From: Leeuwenhoekiella blandensis MED217
GTDB lineage: Bacteria > Bacteroidota > Bacteroidia > Flavobacteriales > Flavobacteriaceae
NCBI RefSeq assembly: GCF_000152985.1
Contig: NZ_CH672395.1
Location: 227,849 to 291,848 of the forward strand
Direction of reading: 5' to 3'
Length of the DNA stretch: 64,000 nt
Under the pieces are notes generated by a model. It searched no databases, was not told the origin of the DNA, and worked only from the letters and a program-made list of their open reading frames with translations. How positions within the stretch are numbered: position 1 is the stretch's first letter; every line of letters begins with the position of its first letter. Below are positions 42,717-51,049 of this stretch, one piece after another. Position numbers and translations under genes: made by a program.

Positions 42717-43493
42717 TTAGTTTTTGGTATGACTGAAAAGCCACTGGAGAAAGTCAGGCTCTGCAAAAGCAGGATCCCAACTGTTATGATTGGCGTGCTC
42801 GTAAACCGTAACACGCGGTTTTGCACCGGCTTCAAGCATCGCGGTTGCCATTTGTAAACTGTAAGTGGGTTTTACCACATTATCATCGGCACCGTGAATG
42901 ACCCAAAATGGGGTTTTTAAAGCATAATTTTTTACAGGTTCTGTACTGCCGGCACCACAAATAGCGATCGCAGCAGCAAAGGTGTCGGGATGGCGTTGCA
43001 CCATTTCATAGGTTCCCATTCCGCCCATGGAGAGTCCGGCAATGTACACGCGTGAAGTATCTACTTTTCCTTCTTCAATAAAAGAAGAGACGAGTTCGCC
43101 GGCCATTTTTAAATGCGGCGTAGGTTTTTGATCGGGGTGAAAGGTGATCCCAATAGGATAATTGCTACGGTCAACATCTACATTGGCCCAGTATGAATCT
43201 TTAGGGCACTGCGGAAAGATCACAATCGCTGGAAAAGCATTCCGCATTCCTGGATTTGCAAACAATGCAGACCCGTGTGTAAGCTGTGATTGGTTGTCTG
43301 ACCCGCGCTCTCCCGCACCATGCAAGAACAAAACCAAAGGGTATTTTTTAGTTTGATCATAGTTCAAAGGATACTGAATGCGGTATTGCAAACTGTCTCC
43401 TTCACTGTGATATACTGCTTGTTCAAAACTGTCTTGAGCTAAAGCCAATGTACTGGTGAAAAGCAAAAAGAATATGGAAAATAAGGTCTTCAT
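42717..43493 (-). CDS. Secreted alpha/beta hydrolase (PHB depolymerase-/esterase-like)
   Basis: A 258-residue hydrolase with a signal peptide (to about residue 19, ALAQ). It has LVLFLHGAGERGSDN as the oxyanion region, VYIAGLSMGGMGTYEMV with the nucleophile Ser, and WVIHGADDNVVKP with the acid. The catalytic His is in YEHANHNSWDPAF. The type is often found in Bacteroidota carbohydrate loci as a predicted esterase. It starts one base after the GH144 stop. Confidence 0.84.
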   Translation of the reverse strand: MKTLFSIFFLLFTSTLALAQDSFEQAVYHSEGDSLQYRIQYPLNYDQTKKYPLVLFLHGAGERGSDNQSQLTHGSALFANPGMRNAFPAIVIFPQCPKDSYWANVDVDRSNYPIGITFHPDQKPTPHLKMAGELVSSFIEEGKVDTSRVYIAGLSMGGMGTYEMVQRHPDTFAAAIAICGAGSTEPVKNYALKTPFWVIHGADDNVVKPTYSLQMATAMLEAGAKPRVTVYEHANHNSWDPAFAEPDFLQWLFSHTKN

Positions 43494-43494
43494 A

Positions 43495-44892
43495 TTATTG
43501 AGGTATGGTGTAGTTAAAATTGAGTTTGTCTAGCCCGGCTTGTACGCTTTCATTCTGCATAAAGAGACGCCAAAGCAAGCCACTGCGGTAATTCTCGATC
43601 ATTACAATTATTGGGCCTTGATCTATTGCCAGATAGGCTTCGGCTACGGTATAATTTTGTTGCGGACTAAAAGCATCATAAAAGCCGGCAGGTCCTAGCA
43701 GTATGTTTTCAAGATCATAAAAACTGCGTAAAGCTGCCATGGATTCTTGGGGTGTATACGGGAACGAACTCAATGCAGCAGTAGGTGAAATCACGCCGGT
43801 GTCATCACCCGGGCGATGCGCTTTGTAGCCTAAACTTCCGTCTGCATTTAGGGTGTAGCTTGCGGTTAATCCCCACAAATCCTGACCATAATCGCGCCAT
43901 CCTAATGGATTTTGAACGCAATAGGCGTAGTTGCTTAATGCGTGATTTACCGTTGCGGTCTCATAATTTACATAAGCATCAGAAAGTCCAAAAGGATTTA
44001 AACCTAAATAAGAATAATGCGCCCAAAAAAGTGGGCCACCGGTTTGCTCTGCTCCCGCGTGTTTCACTTCAAGGGGATACCCAAAAGCATTCGCCGAAGA
44101 GGCGATAGCTCCATTTTGTGCCCAGCCTTCCTTATAAACTTCAGGTTCAATACTGAAATTTTCTGAAGCTGCAGCTAGTATGTAGGTGATGAGCGTCTCG
44201 TTATAGCCTTGTAATTTTAGGTTGATCGCAAAGTCATTATTGGGGCTCCAATGCCAGTACAGCGCATTTTCGCCTTGCGTAAACCAATTCCATTCTACTG
44301 CGGAAACTAGATCAAAAGCTTGTGTAGCTAAGGCTTGTTCATCGCTTGAGCCGGATTTAAAATATTCACCCACGGTGATCAATCCTTGAGCAAGGAATGC
44401 AGTTTCAACTAAATCTGCCCCGTCATCTAAATCTGAAAACGGAATCACTTCACCGGTGCTTCCGTTAAGCCAGTGTGGCCAGGCACCGTGAAAACGATCT
44501 GCGTGTTCCAGAAAATCAAGGAGCGTTGTAAGTCTGTTAAAGCCTTCGGTTCTGGAGATAAAGCCACGTTCTATTCCTAACAAGATCGCCATCATTCCAA
44601 AGCCGGTTCCGCCGGTAGTGACAATATTTTGATCCTGACTAGGATTAGCAGGAAGGTAACGCTCTCGCGCACCGCCCGATTCCGCGTTAGCAAAATCCCA
44701 GAAATACTTAAAGGTTTCTTCTTGAGTGAGGTCTAATAATTCGTCATCGGTCAACTCCGGTTCAGGTGTGGGGTTTTCACCCCCATTGCCTTCTTCGGGA
44801 GTTTCCTCAGGAAGTTCAGCGACAGCATCGCCGCTGTCGCTGGAACACCCAAGTAGTGCTAGTGTTAGCGCTATGTAAATAGAATACTTAAT
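43495..44892 (-). CDS. GH144-type putative beta-1,2-glucanase lipoprotein, non-canonical start
   Basis: A glycoamylase-domain (PF10091) protein close to its upstream neighbour. The core shows DELLDLTQEETFKYFWDFAN, GGTGFGMMAILLGIERGFISR, HGAWPHWLNGSTG, and DDGADLVETAFLAQGLIT with likely catalytic acids. The first usual start in frame is a TTG at 44754, but that would remove the export signal. Upstream in frame is KYSIYIALTLALLGCSSDSGD, a clear lipoprotein signal. It can only be started from ATT at 44890-44892 (joined to the stop of the upstream gene) or CTG at 44899-44901. Confidence 0.85.
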   Translation of the reverse strand: MKYSIYIALTLALLGCSSDSGDAVAELPEETPEEGNGGENPTPEPELTDDELLDLTQEETFKYFWDFANAESGGARERYLPANPSQDQNIVTTGGTGFGMMAILLGIERGFISRTEGFNRLTTLLDFLEHADRFHGAWPHWLNGSTGEVIPFSDLDDGADLVETAFLAQGLITVGEYFKSGSSDEQALATQAFDLVSAVEWNWFTQGENALYWHWSPNNDFAINLKLQGYNETLITYILAAASENFSIEPEVYKEGWAQNGAIASSANAFGYPLEVKHAGAEQTGGPLFWAHYSYLGLNPFGLSDAYVNYETATVNHALSNYAYCVQNPLGWRDYGQDLWGLTASYTLNADGSLGYKAHRPGDDTGVISPTAALSSFPYTPQESMAALRSFYDLENILLGPAGFYDAFSPQQNYTVAEAYLAIDQGPIIVMIENYRSGLLWRLFMQNESVQAGLDKLNFNYTIPQ

Positions 44893-46261
44893 CTTCTTCA
44901 GTTTTTAAATAAGGGCTTGAAAAGCCTAATTTTCTCAATCCGTTAAGGACGTCTTCATTGTTCATAAACAGATCCCACAATAATCCGCTGCGGTAATTCT
45001 CGATCATTACAGGAATTGGTCCTTGATCAATCGCCAGATAGCGCGGCAAATACCAATCTTCTTCAAGGCTAAACGCATCGTAAGGGCCATAAGTTCCTAC
45101 AAGAGAATCCAGATCGGTGTACAAATGCTCTAAAAAGGCCTTGCTTTCTTTAGGGGTGTAAGGCATAGACGATAATGCAGCAGTGGGCGAGATCACACCG
45201 AGGTCATTGCCAGGGCGGTGACCCGCATAACCCTTCATAGAATAACTAGATGTCATTCCCCAAAGCTCAGGACCGTAGCCTTTGAATTCTTTAGGATTAT
45301 CTAGTGCATACTCATATTGAATTTTTGCGTGATTTACATTCAGTTTCCAATATTCACCAAATTGATCAGTCAAGCCTTTTGGGTTAAGACCTAAGTAGCT
45401 GTAATGTGCCCAAAATAAAGGGCCTACCGGAGCATCATCATTATGCTCATAATGGTTAAGCACCGTGCGCAAACCGTACATTGTGGTATCTTTTGCGATC
45501 TGACCATCAACAGCCCAACCCTTTTCATAAACTTCTTTTGAAATAGGGTGGGTAGGAGAAGCAGCAGCAAGAACATACATTACCAAAGCTTCGTTATAAC
45601 CACCTACGGGGAAATTCATTTCCCAGCCTACATTAGGGGACCAATGCCAGTACAGCACGTCTTCACCTTGTGTATACCAATCCCATTCTACTTCTTCCCA
45701 CATACGCTGAATTTGCGCTGCGAGTGCCTGTTCTTCTTCAGAACCGTCTTTATAATATTCTGCAACGCTAAGTAAACCTTGAACCAAAAAAGCGGTTTCA
45801 ACAAGATCTCCACCATCATCATTTTTACTGAAAGGTTTTACCTTCCCTGTGGTGCCGTCCAGCCAATGCGGCCAAGCCCCGTGAAAACGATCTGCATTAT
45901 CTAAAAAATCAACTATTTTCTGAAAGCGGGCAAAAGCCGAATCCTTTGGGATAAACCCACGTTCTGCTCCGGCAACGAGAGCCATTAGGCCAAAACCGGT
46001 TCCACCTATGGTGACCACATTTTTATCATCAGAAGGGTAGATGCCGTCCATATGAATACGCTCTGGCGCTAAGCCTGAATCTGTATTGGCACCTTCCCAA
46101 AAGTAACTGATGGTCTGTTTTTGAACTTCGTCAAGAAGTTGGTCTTCTTCTGTGGAAGCTGGGGAAGTGGTGGCAGCCACTTCCCGGTTTTCTTCCGCAG
46201 TATTTTGATTCTTACAAGCAACGAGTGTTGCAAGAACCACTACAATTAAAATAAAACGCAT
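44888..46261 (-). CDS. GH144-type putative endo-beta-1,2-glucanase lipoprotein
   Basis: A 457-residue glycoamylase-domain (PF10091, GH144) enzyme. Lipoprotein signal MRFILIVVVLATLVAC with Cys16. It has YFWEGANTDSGLAPERIH, HGAWPHWLDGTTGKVKPF at 127-144 and NDDGGDLVETAFLVQG (147-162), where the acidic residues fit the proposed active site of GH144. Characterised GH144 enzymes cut beta-1,2-glucan to sophorose and short chains. It follows susD by 18 bases and overlaps the next paralogue. Confidence 0.9.
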   Translation of the reverse strand: MRFILIVVVLATLVACKNQNTAEENREVAATTSPASTEEDQLLDEVQKQTISYFWEGANTDSGLAPERIHMDGIYPSDDKNVVTIGGTGFGLMALVAGAERGFIPKDSAFARFQKIVDFLDNADRFHGAWPHWLDGTTGKVKPFSKNDDGGDLVETAFLVQGLLSVAEYYKDGSEEEQALAAQIQRMWEEVEWDWYTQGEDVLYWHWSPNVGWEMNFPVGGYNEALVMYVLAAASPTHPISKEVYEKGWAVDGQIAKDTTMYGLRTVLNHYEHNDDAPVGPLFWAHYSYLGLNPKGLTDQFGEYWKLNVNHAKIQYEYALDNPKEFKGYGPELWGMTSSYSMKGYAGHRPGNDLGVISPTAALSSMPYTPKESKAFLEHLYTDLDSLVGTYGPYDAFSLEEDWYLPRYLAIDQGPIPVMIENYRSGLLWDLFMNNEDVLNGLRKLGFSSPYLKTEED

Positions 46262-46279
46262 AAAGCTTCTTTAATGTGT

Positions 46280-47701
46280 TTAGTACCCAGGATTCTGAGT
46301 CATCTCTGGAGTTTGAACCAATTGGTTGTTTGGAATTGGGAACAACTCGTGTTTTCCGGTTACAAAGGTTTTTCCGTCTGCTGCCATTGCTGCTTGAGCC
46401 TGACCGGTACGATTTAAATCAAACCAGCGGTCGTGCTCCATAGCTAACTCCAGGCGACGTTCTGTCCAGATCGCTTGGCGTACAGTTCCTTGATCTGTAG
46501 ACGTTACAGCCGGTAAAGAAACACGTGTTCTTACTTGGTTAAGCGGTGCCAAAGCTGCGCTGGTTTGTCCAAGTTCGTTTAATGCTTCAGCACGAATAAG
46601 GAGTACTTCCGCGTAGCGTAAAACTCTGATGTTTTTATCACCGTCACTTTGACCTGCATTTGAAGAAGAATAGGCCTTCTCGTTATAACGTGGATTTTCT
46701 ACACCGGCATTTACTTCACGACCGTCAAAAAGGGTCTCGCCGGCAAAAATGATGGTTGCATCACGACGAATGTCATCACCTGCTGCGTTAAACGCATCTT
46801 CTAGATTTTGAGAAGGTGTGTTGAAACCCCATCCCCAACCACCGGTACCACGGGCACCTTGGGTTTGAGAATATTGTTGCACTCCGTGCTGAGGAATTTC
46901 TCCACGCGCTTGGATTTCAAATAAAGAACCAGGACCGTTTTCACCGGTTTCTCTCCAGATATTCGCATAATCAGGATCAAGACTGTATTGGTTAGACGTG
47001 ATCACATTGTTTGCCATATCTGCGGCATCTTGCCAGCGTTCTTGGTATAAATACACCTTAGCCAATAAACCCTGAGCAGCACCTCTGGTTGCACGACCTA
47101 AATCTTCGGTCGCGTAGTCATTTTTTAAGGGAAGCGCGTCAATCGCATCCAATAAATCTTGCTCGATATACGCGTATACTTCGTCAACCGGTGCACGCTC
47201 TACAAGGTCAATTTCCTGAATAGGAATTGCTCCAAACGAACGTACTAACCAGAAATAGTTCAGCGCTCTTAAAAATTTAGCTTCTCCTACAACTCTAGAG
47301 CTAGGAACCTGAGTTTGCCCTTCATAGTTTTGCGCGATATCAATAGCTTGAGATGCGCGCCCCACAGTTTTATACCACTGCGTCCACATTGCAGTTACCG
47401 AACCAGACGAAGAAGTAAAAGTCAAATCGTCTAATACGCGCTTGTCTGCCCCAGAATCGGTAGGCGAACTTCCTTTATCTGAATTGTCAGAAATGATTTC
47501 GGTGATTCCCAGGTAAGAGAATGCATAAGAGAAATCGGTATGCATCCCATATACTGAAGTAAGAAATTCAACCGGTAAATAGTCTTCACCATCTTCGGCG
47601 ACAGGATCTACAATATCTACATCTTCAACAAAGTCATCACAACTGCTAAAGACAAGCCCGGTAAAAAGGCTTAATACGAGTGTTTTATATATAAATTTCA
47701 T
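46280..47701 (-). CDS. SusD/RagB-family glycan-binding lipoprotein
   Basis: Surface lipoprotein that binds oligosaccharide and covers the SusC channel. The start is set at the ATG at 47701, which gives MKFIYKTLVLSLFTGLVFSSCDDF with lipobox Cys21. The frame extends 34 codons upstream into susC, but that part is not a signal. The SusD pattern includes a TPR-like N-terminal half (FLRALNYFWLVRSFGAIPI) and the C-terminal VLRYAEVLLIRAEALNELG and AIWTERRLELAMEHDRWFDLNRTG. It lies 13 bases after susC. Confidence 0.95.
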   Translation of the reverse strand: MKFIYKTLVLSLFTGLVFSSCDDFVEDVDIVDPVAEDGEDYLPVEFLTSVYGMHTDFSYAFSYLGITEIISDNSDKGSSPTDSGADKRVLDDLTFTSSSGSVTAMWTQWYKTVGRASQAIDIAQNYEGQTQVPSSRVVGEAKFLRALNYFWLVRSFGAIPIQEIDLVERAPVDEVYAYIEQDLLDAIDALPLKNDYATEDLGRATRGAAQGLLAKVYLYQERWQDAADMANNVITSNQYSLDPDYANIWRETGENGPGSLFEIQARGEIPQHGVQQYSQTQGARGTGGWGWGFNTPSQNLEDAFNAAGDDIRRDATIIFAGETLFDGREVNAGVENPRYNEKAYSSSNAGQSDGDKNIRVLRYAEVLLIRAEALNELGQTSAALAPLNQVRTRVSLPAVTSTDQGTVRQAIWTERRLELAMEHDRWFDLNRTGQAQAAMAADGKTFVTGKHELFPIPNNQLVQTPEMTQNPGY

Positions 47702-47714
47702 AGTGCTTTGTTTT

Positions 47715-50700
47715 TTATAATTTGAAGTTTGCTCCAACAATGAACGAACGAGTGTTAGGATATGCTGAAAGCTCGATACCCGTTGTATTTGTAGGGTCTC
47801 CATTTTGATTTAGTTCTGGAGTAAATCCTGAATAATCTGTAAACATAAATGGGTTTTGAAGCGTTACATACACGCGTGCACTGCTTACAAATGAAGAGAT
47901 TTCAGGTAATGTGTATCCTACGGTAATGTTGTTGATTCTAAAGTAAGAACCATCTTCTAGGTAATACGAAGAAGCTTCAACATCACGATCTGCTCCGGGA
48001 TTCACGTTAGTAGAGCCTGGTCCTGTCCATCTTTTGTTAAAGATGTCTTCAGAAATATTTTCTCCACCTAGTCTTGTGCTGTAAAGTCCGTTATAAACCT
48101 TGTTACCGCCTACACCAAAACCAGAAACACTTAAGTCAAAGTTTTTGTAGTTAGCACCTATATTGATCCCGTAGTTATACGTAGGAATATAAGAACCGAA
48201 ATATTTTTTATCACGGTCATCAATAACACCATCATCATTTTGATCTACATAACGCAAGTGACCTGGAGCAGCACTACCTAAAGAAGTGTTGTTGTCGATC
48301 TCTTCTTGTGTTTGCCATACGCCGTCTGCTTCATACATCCACCAGGCAAAAATAGGCTGGCCTTCAGCAAGACGTTTTGTGATACGACCGTTACCTAAAC
48401 TACCACCAATGGCACCGTCATAAGCAGGTCTCACATTTTGTACGCGGTTTTTATTTGTAGAAAGGTTAACACCAATGTTATATGTAAAGTCAGAACCTAT
48501 CTGATCTCTCCAGTTAACTAAGAATTCAAAACCTGAGTTTGAGATCTCTGCAGCTTCATCAAAGAAGTTGCTGCTGAATTCTGAGTTTAATAACGGACGC
48601 ACATTTAAAATAGCGTTAGTATTTAAACGGCTATAGTAATCGATCGTACCTGAAAGTTTTCTGTTGAATAAAGCAAAGTCAAAACCAGCTTCAAATTCTT
48701 CAGTCACCTCCCAAGAAAGTGGGATTGCCGGTGTTCCTAAAGCAGCACCTACAATTAAGCTTTGAGTAGGTCCAAATACATAGTTGGTGTTTCGGCTTCC
48801 TGATCCTGCGTTGATCGACTGCACGTTAAATGGAATCGCCTGGTTACCCAATTTACCCCAACCTGCAAACAATTTCAGGTTGTCTAACACGCCGTTGTCT
48901 TCCATAAAAGCTTCGTTAGTCATCGTCCAACCTAAACTTACCGCCGGGAAGTACCCAAAGAAGTTGTTGTCTCCGGTAGCAAAATCACTAGTACCATCAC
49001 GTCTTAATACTGCACGTACATAGTAGCGCTGATCGTAGTTGTATTCTACACGACCAAAATAAGATTGTAGATTGGTGCTTTGATACGTATCGCCATCTAC
49101 GTTGTCATTAAACAACTGGCTTGTTCTCAAGTTGAAATTACGCAGATTAGGATCAGCCTCTACATCGTAAGCCTGAGACTCTGTAAATTCTCCACCTTGA
49201 TAGTTCTCACGGCTGATTCCTACGGTTGCGCTCAAGTTGTGCTTGTCAAAAGACTTGTCATAGGTAAGGAAACTTTCAATATTCCAACGATAAGATTCTG
49301 TACGTCTAATCGTGTAAGAGTTGTTTGCATATTCTGTAGAAACCACACCATCGTCATTAGGCACACGTTGTGCATCAAAAAATGCTTCGGTTCGGTTAGG
49401 GTCGGCATTTAACCACTGACTTCTAATATCTGTAAAGCTCTTGCTGGTTGCATAATATTTTGTCGCACCAAAACGGGTAGTCAACATTAAATCATCTGTA
49501 ATGTCAAGTTCTGCAGCAATTTGTCCCTGAAGACTGGTTGTATTGATCTGCTGATCTTGATAATATACTTGAGAAACCGGGTTTCCGTGTGAATTTAAAC
49601 GACCTAGAGTTTCTCCCGGTTGTGTGTTAAAATCTACAACTCCGGTAGTTTGATTAACAAAAGATTGCCCAAAAAGCCCATTGTCATAACGTACAGGAAC
49701 CAAAGGAGACTGGCGATATGCCGTACTGAAAGCTCCAAAGGGTTTTGGTGTTTCGTTAGTATACGCCACGTTTAAGTTTTGTACAAAACGAAGACGGTCA
49801 TTGAACAGGTGATAGGTGTTGTTACTGCGTATCGTACCACGATTGTATTGCTGACCTTCTAAAATACCTTTTTCCTGATACAGGTTGTAGCTTAAGAAAT
49901 AGTCGATGCTTTCTCCCGCTCCGGAAACCGAAAAACTATTGTTGTTGATCGTACCGGTTTGTAAGAGTTCGTCATACCAATCTGTATCGTAACGCTGGTT
50001 TTGCTGAAGCAAGAAACCACCGTTTGCAGCACTTTCTTCATTAAAGTATTGCGTGTACTGTGCTGCATTTGCCATTTTTACCGGATTCAAAATGGTTTTT
50101 GCACCGTAATACGACTCAAAGTTAAACGTGGTTTTGCCTTGTTTACCTCGTTTAGTAGTAATCAAAATAACCCCGTTTGCTGCACGTATCCCGTAAATGT
50201 TAGCATAAGAAGCACCCTTAAGGAAGTCGATAGACTCGATATCGTTAGGGTTGATGCTTGTGATGTCAGATAAAGGTTGACCGTCTACAATATAAAGCGG
50301 CGATCTACCACCTTCTGCAGTACCTAAACCACGCATCAAAACCGTAGGCGTAGAACCGGGTGCATCGTTTGCGATAATATTTACACCGGCAACTTTACCT
50401 TGAACAGAGGTTAATGCGGAAGTAGCGGGCTGCTTGGTAATCTCTTCGTTATCAACAGAAACGATCGCACCGGTGATATCAGATTTTTTCTGGTTACCAT
50501 AACCTACTACCACAACTTCGTCTAATTCGCTAGACTCATCTTGCAACGCGATGTTATATACATCGTCATTAGTAATAGAAAACGTTTGCGTCTGGAATCC
50601 TAAATACGTGATGCGTACTTGATCTCCTACGACAACTTCTAAGGAGTAGTTTCCGTCAAAATCGGTAACAGCATATTCGTTTTTGTCAACGACTTTTAGT

Positions 50701-50825
50701 TCTGCTCCCGGAAGCGGTACATCACGGGTATCGCGTACTGTACCGGTAACTGTTTTTGTCTCCTGCGCTTGCACTCCTAAGGTGATCAGCGACAAAAGAA
50801 ACAGAAGGGTTATTTTAAGTTTCAT
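47715..50825 (-). CDS. SusC/RagA-family TonB-linked outer membrane glycan transporter
   Basis: A 1036-residue TonB-dependent transporter. It has a signal peptide to about residue 20, then CarboxypepD_reg (KTVTGTVRDTRDVPLPGAELKVVDKN) and the SusC signature region VVVGYGNQKKSDITGAIVSV. The plug follows with IESIDFLKGASYANIYGIRAANGVILITTKRG, and the barrel ends in SFIVGANFKL. It imports oligosaccharides together with SusD. It is the first gene of a nine-gene minus-strand operon. The 224-base region upstream gave no full-consensus promoter. Confidence 0.96.
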   Translation of the reverse strand: MKLKITLLFLLSLITLGVQAQETKTVTGTVRDTRDVPLPGAELKVVDKNEYAVTDFDGNYSLEVVVGDQVRITYLGFQTQTFSITNDDVYNIALQDESSELDEVVVVGYGNQKKSDITGAIVSVDNEEITKQPATSALTSVQGKVAGVNIIANDAPGSTPTVLMRGLGTAEGGRSPLYIVDGQPLSDITSINPNDIESIDFLKGASYANIYGIRAANGVILITTKRGKQGKTTFNFESYYGAKTILNPVKMANAAQYTQYFNEESAANGGFLLQQNQRYDTDWYDELLQTGTINNNSFSVSGAGESIDYFLSYNLYQEKGILEGQQYNRGTIRSNNTYHLFNDRLRFVQNLNVAYTNETPKPFGAFSTAYRQSPLVPVRYDNGLFGQSFVNQTTGVVDFNTQPGETLGRLNSHGNPVSQVYYQDQQINTTSLQGQIAAELDITDDLMLTTRFGATKYYATSKSFTDIRSQWLNADPNRTEAFFDAQRVPNDDGVVSTEYANNSYTIRRTESYRWNIESFLTYDKSFDKHNLSATVGISRENYQGGEFTESQAYDVEADPNLRNFNLRTSQLFNDNVDGDTYQSTNLQSYFGRVEYNYDQRYYVRAVLRRDGTSDFATGDNNFFGYFPAVSLGWTMTNEAFMEDNGVLDNLKLFAGWGKLGNQAIPFNVQSINAGSGSRNTNYVFGPTQSLIVGAALGTPAIPLSWEVTEEFEAGFDFALFNRKLSGTIDYYSRLNTNAILNVRPLLNSEFSSNFFDEAAEISNSGFEFLVNWRDQIGSDFTYNIGVNLSTNKNRVQNVRPAYDGAIGGSLGNGRITKRLAEGQPIFAWWMYEADGVWQTQEEIDNNTSLGSAAPGHLRYVDQNDDGVIDDRDKKYFGSYIPTYNYGINIGANYKNFDLSVSGFGVGGNKVYNGLYSTRLGGENISEDIFNKRWTGPGSTNVNPGADRDVEASSYYLEDGSYFRINNITVGYTLPEISSFVSSARVYVTLQNPFMFTDYSGFTPELNQNGDPTNTTGIELSAYPNTRSFIVGANFKL

Positions 50826-51049
50826 ACACTAAAGTTTGAGTTTGTTTTATGTGAATTTTGGGTGAATATAGCATCACAATAAGTTAATATAGGTACATAA
50901 CAAATACATCAAACTGTTAAAAAGTAACAATGAGCTGTAAAACAGTAGTTTGTGGTTTGATATTTTGAGTTATAACGTTTTCGTAAAAGCCTTTGATGTA
51001 GTAATGAGAAAGTATAAATCACTAAAATTGATTATTGAAGTATGAGAAT

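Noticed and set aside
47702-47803. N-terminal extension of SusD by 34 residues
   Set aside because: It overlaps the susC 3' end and would bury the lipoprotein signal that starts at 47701.
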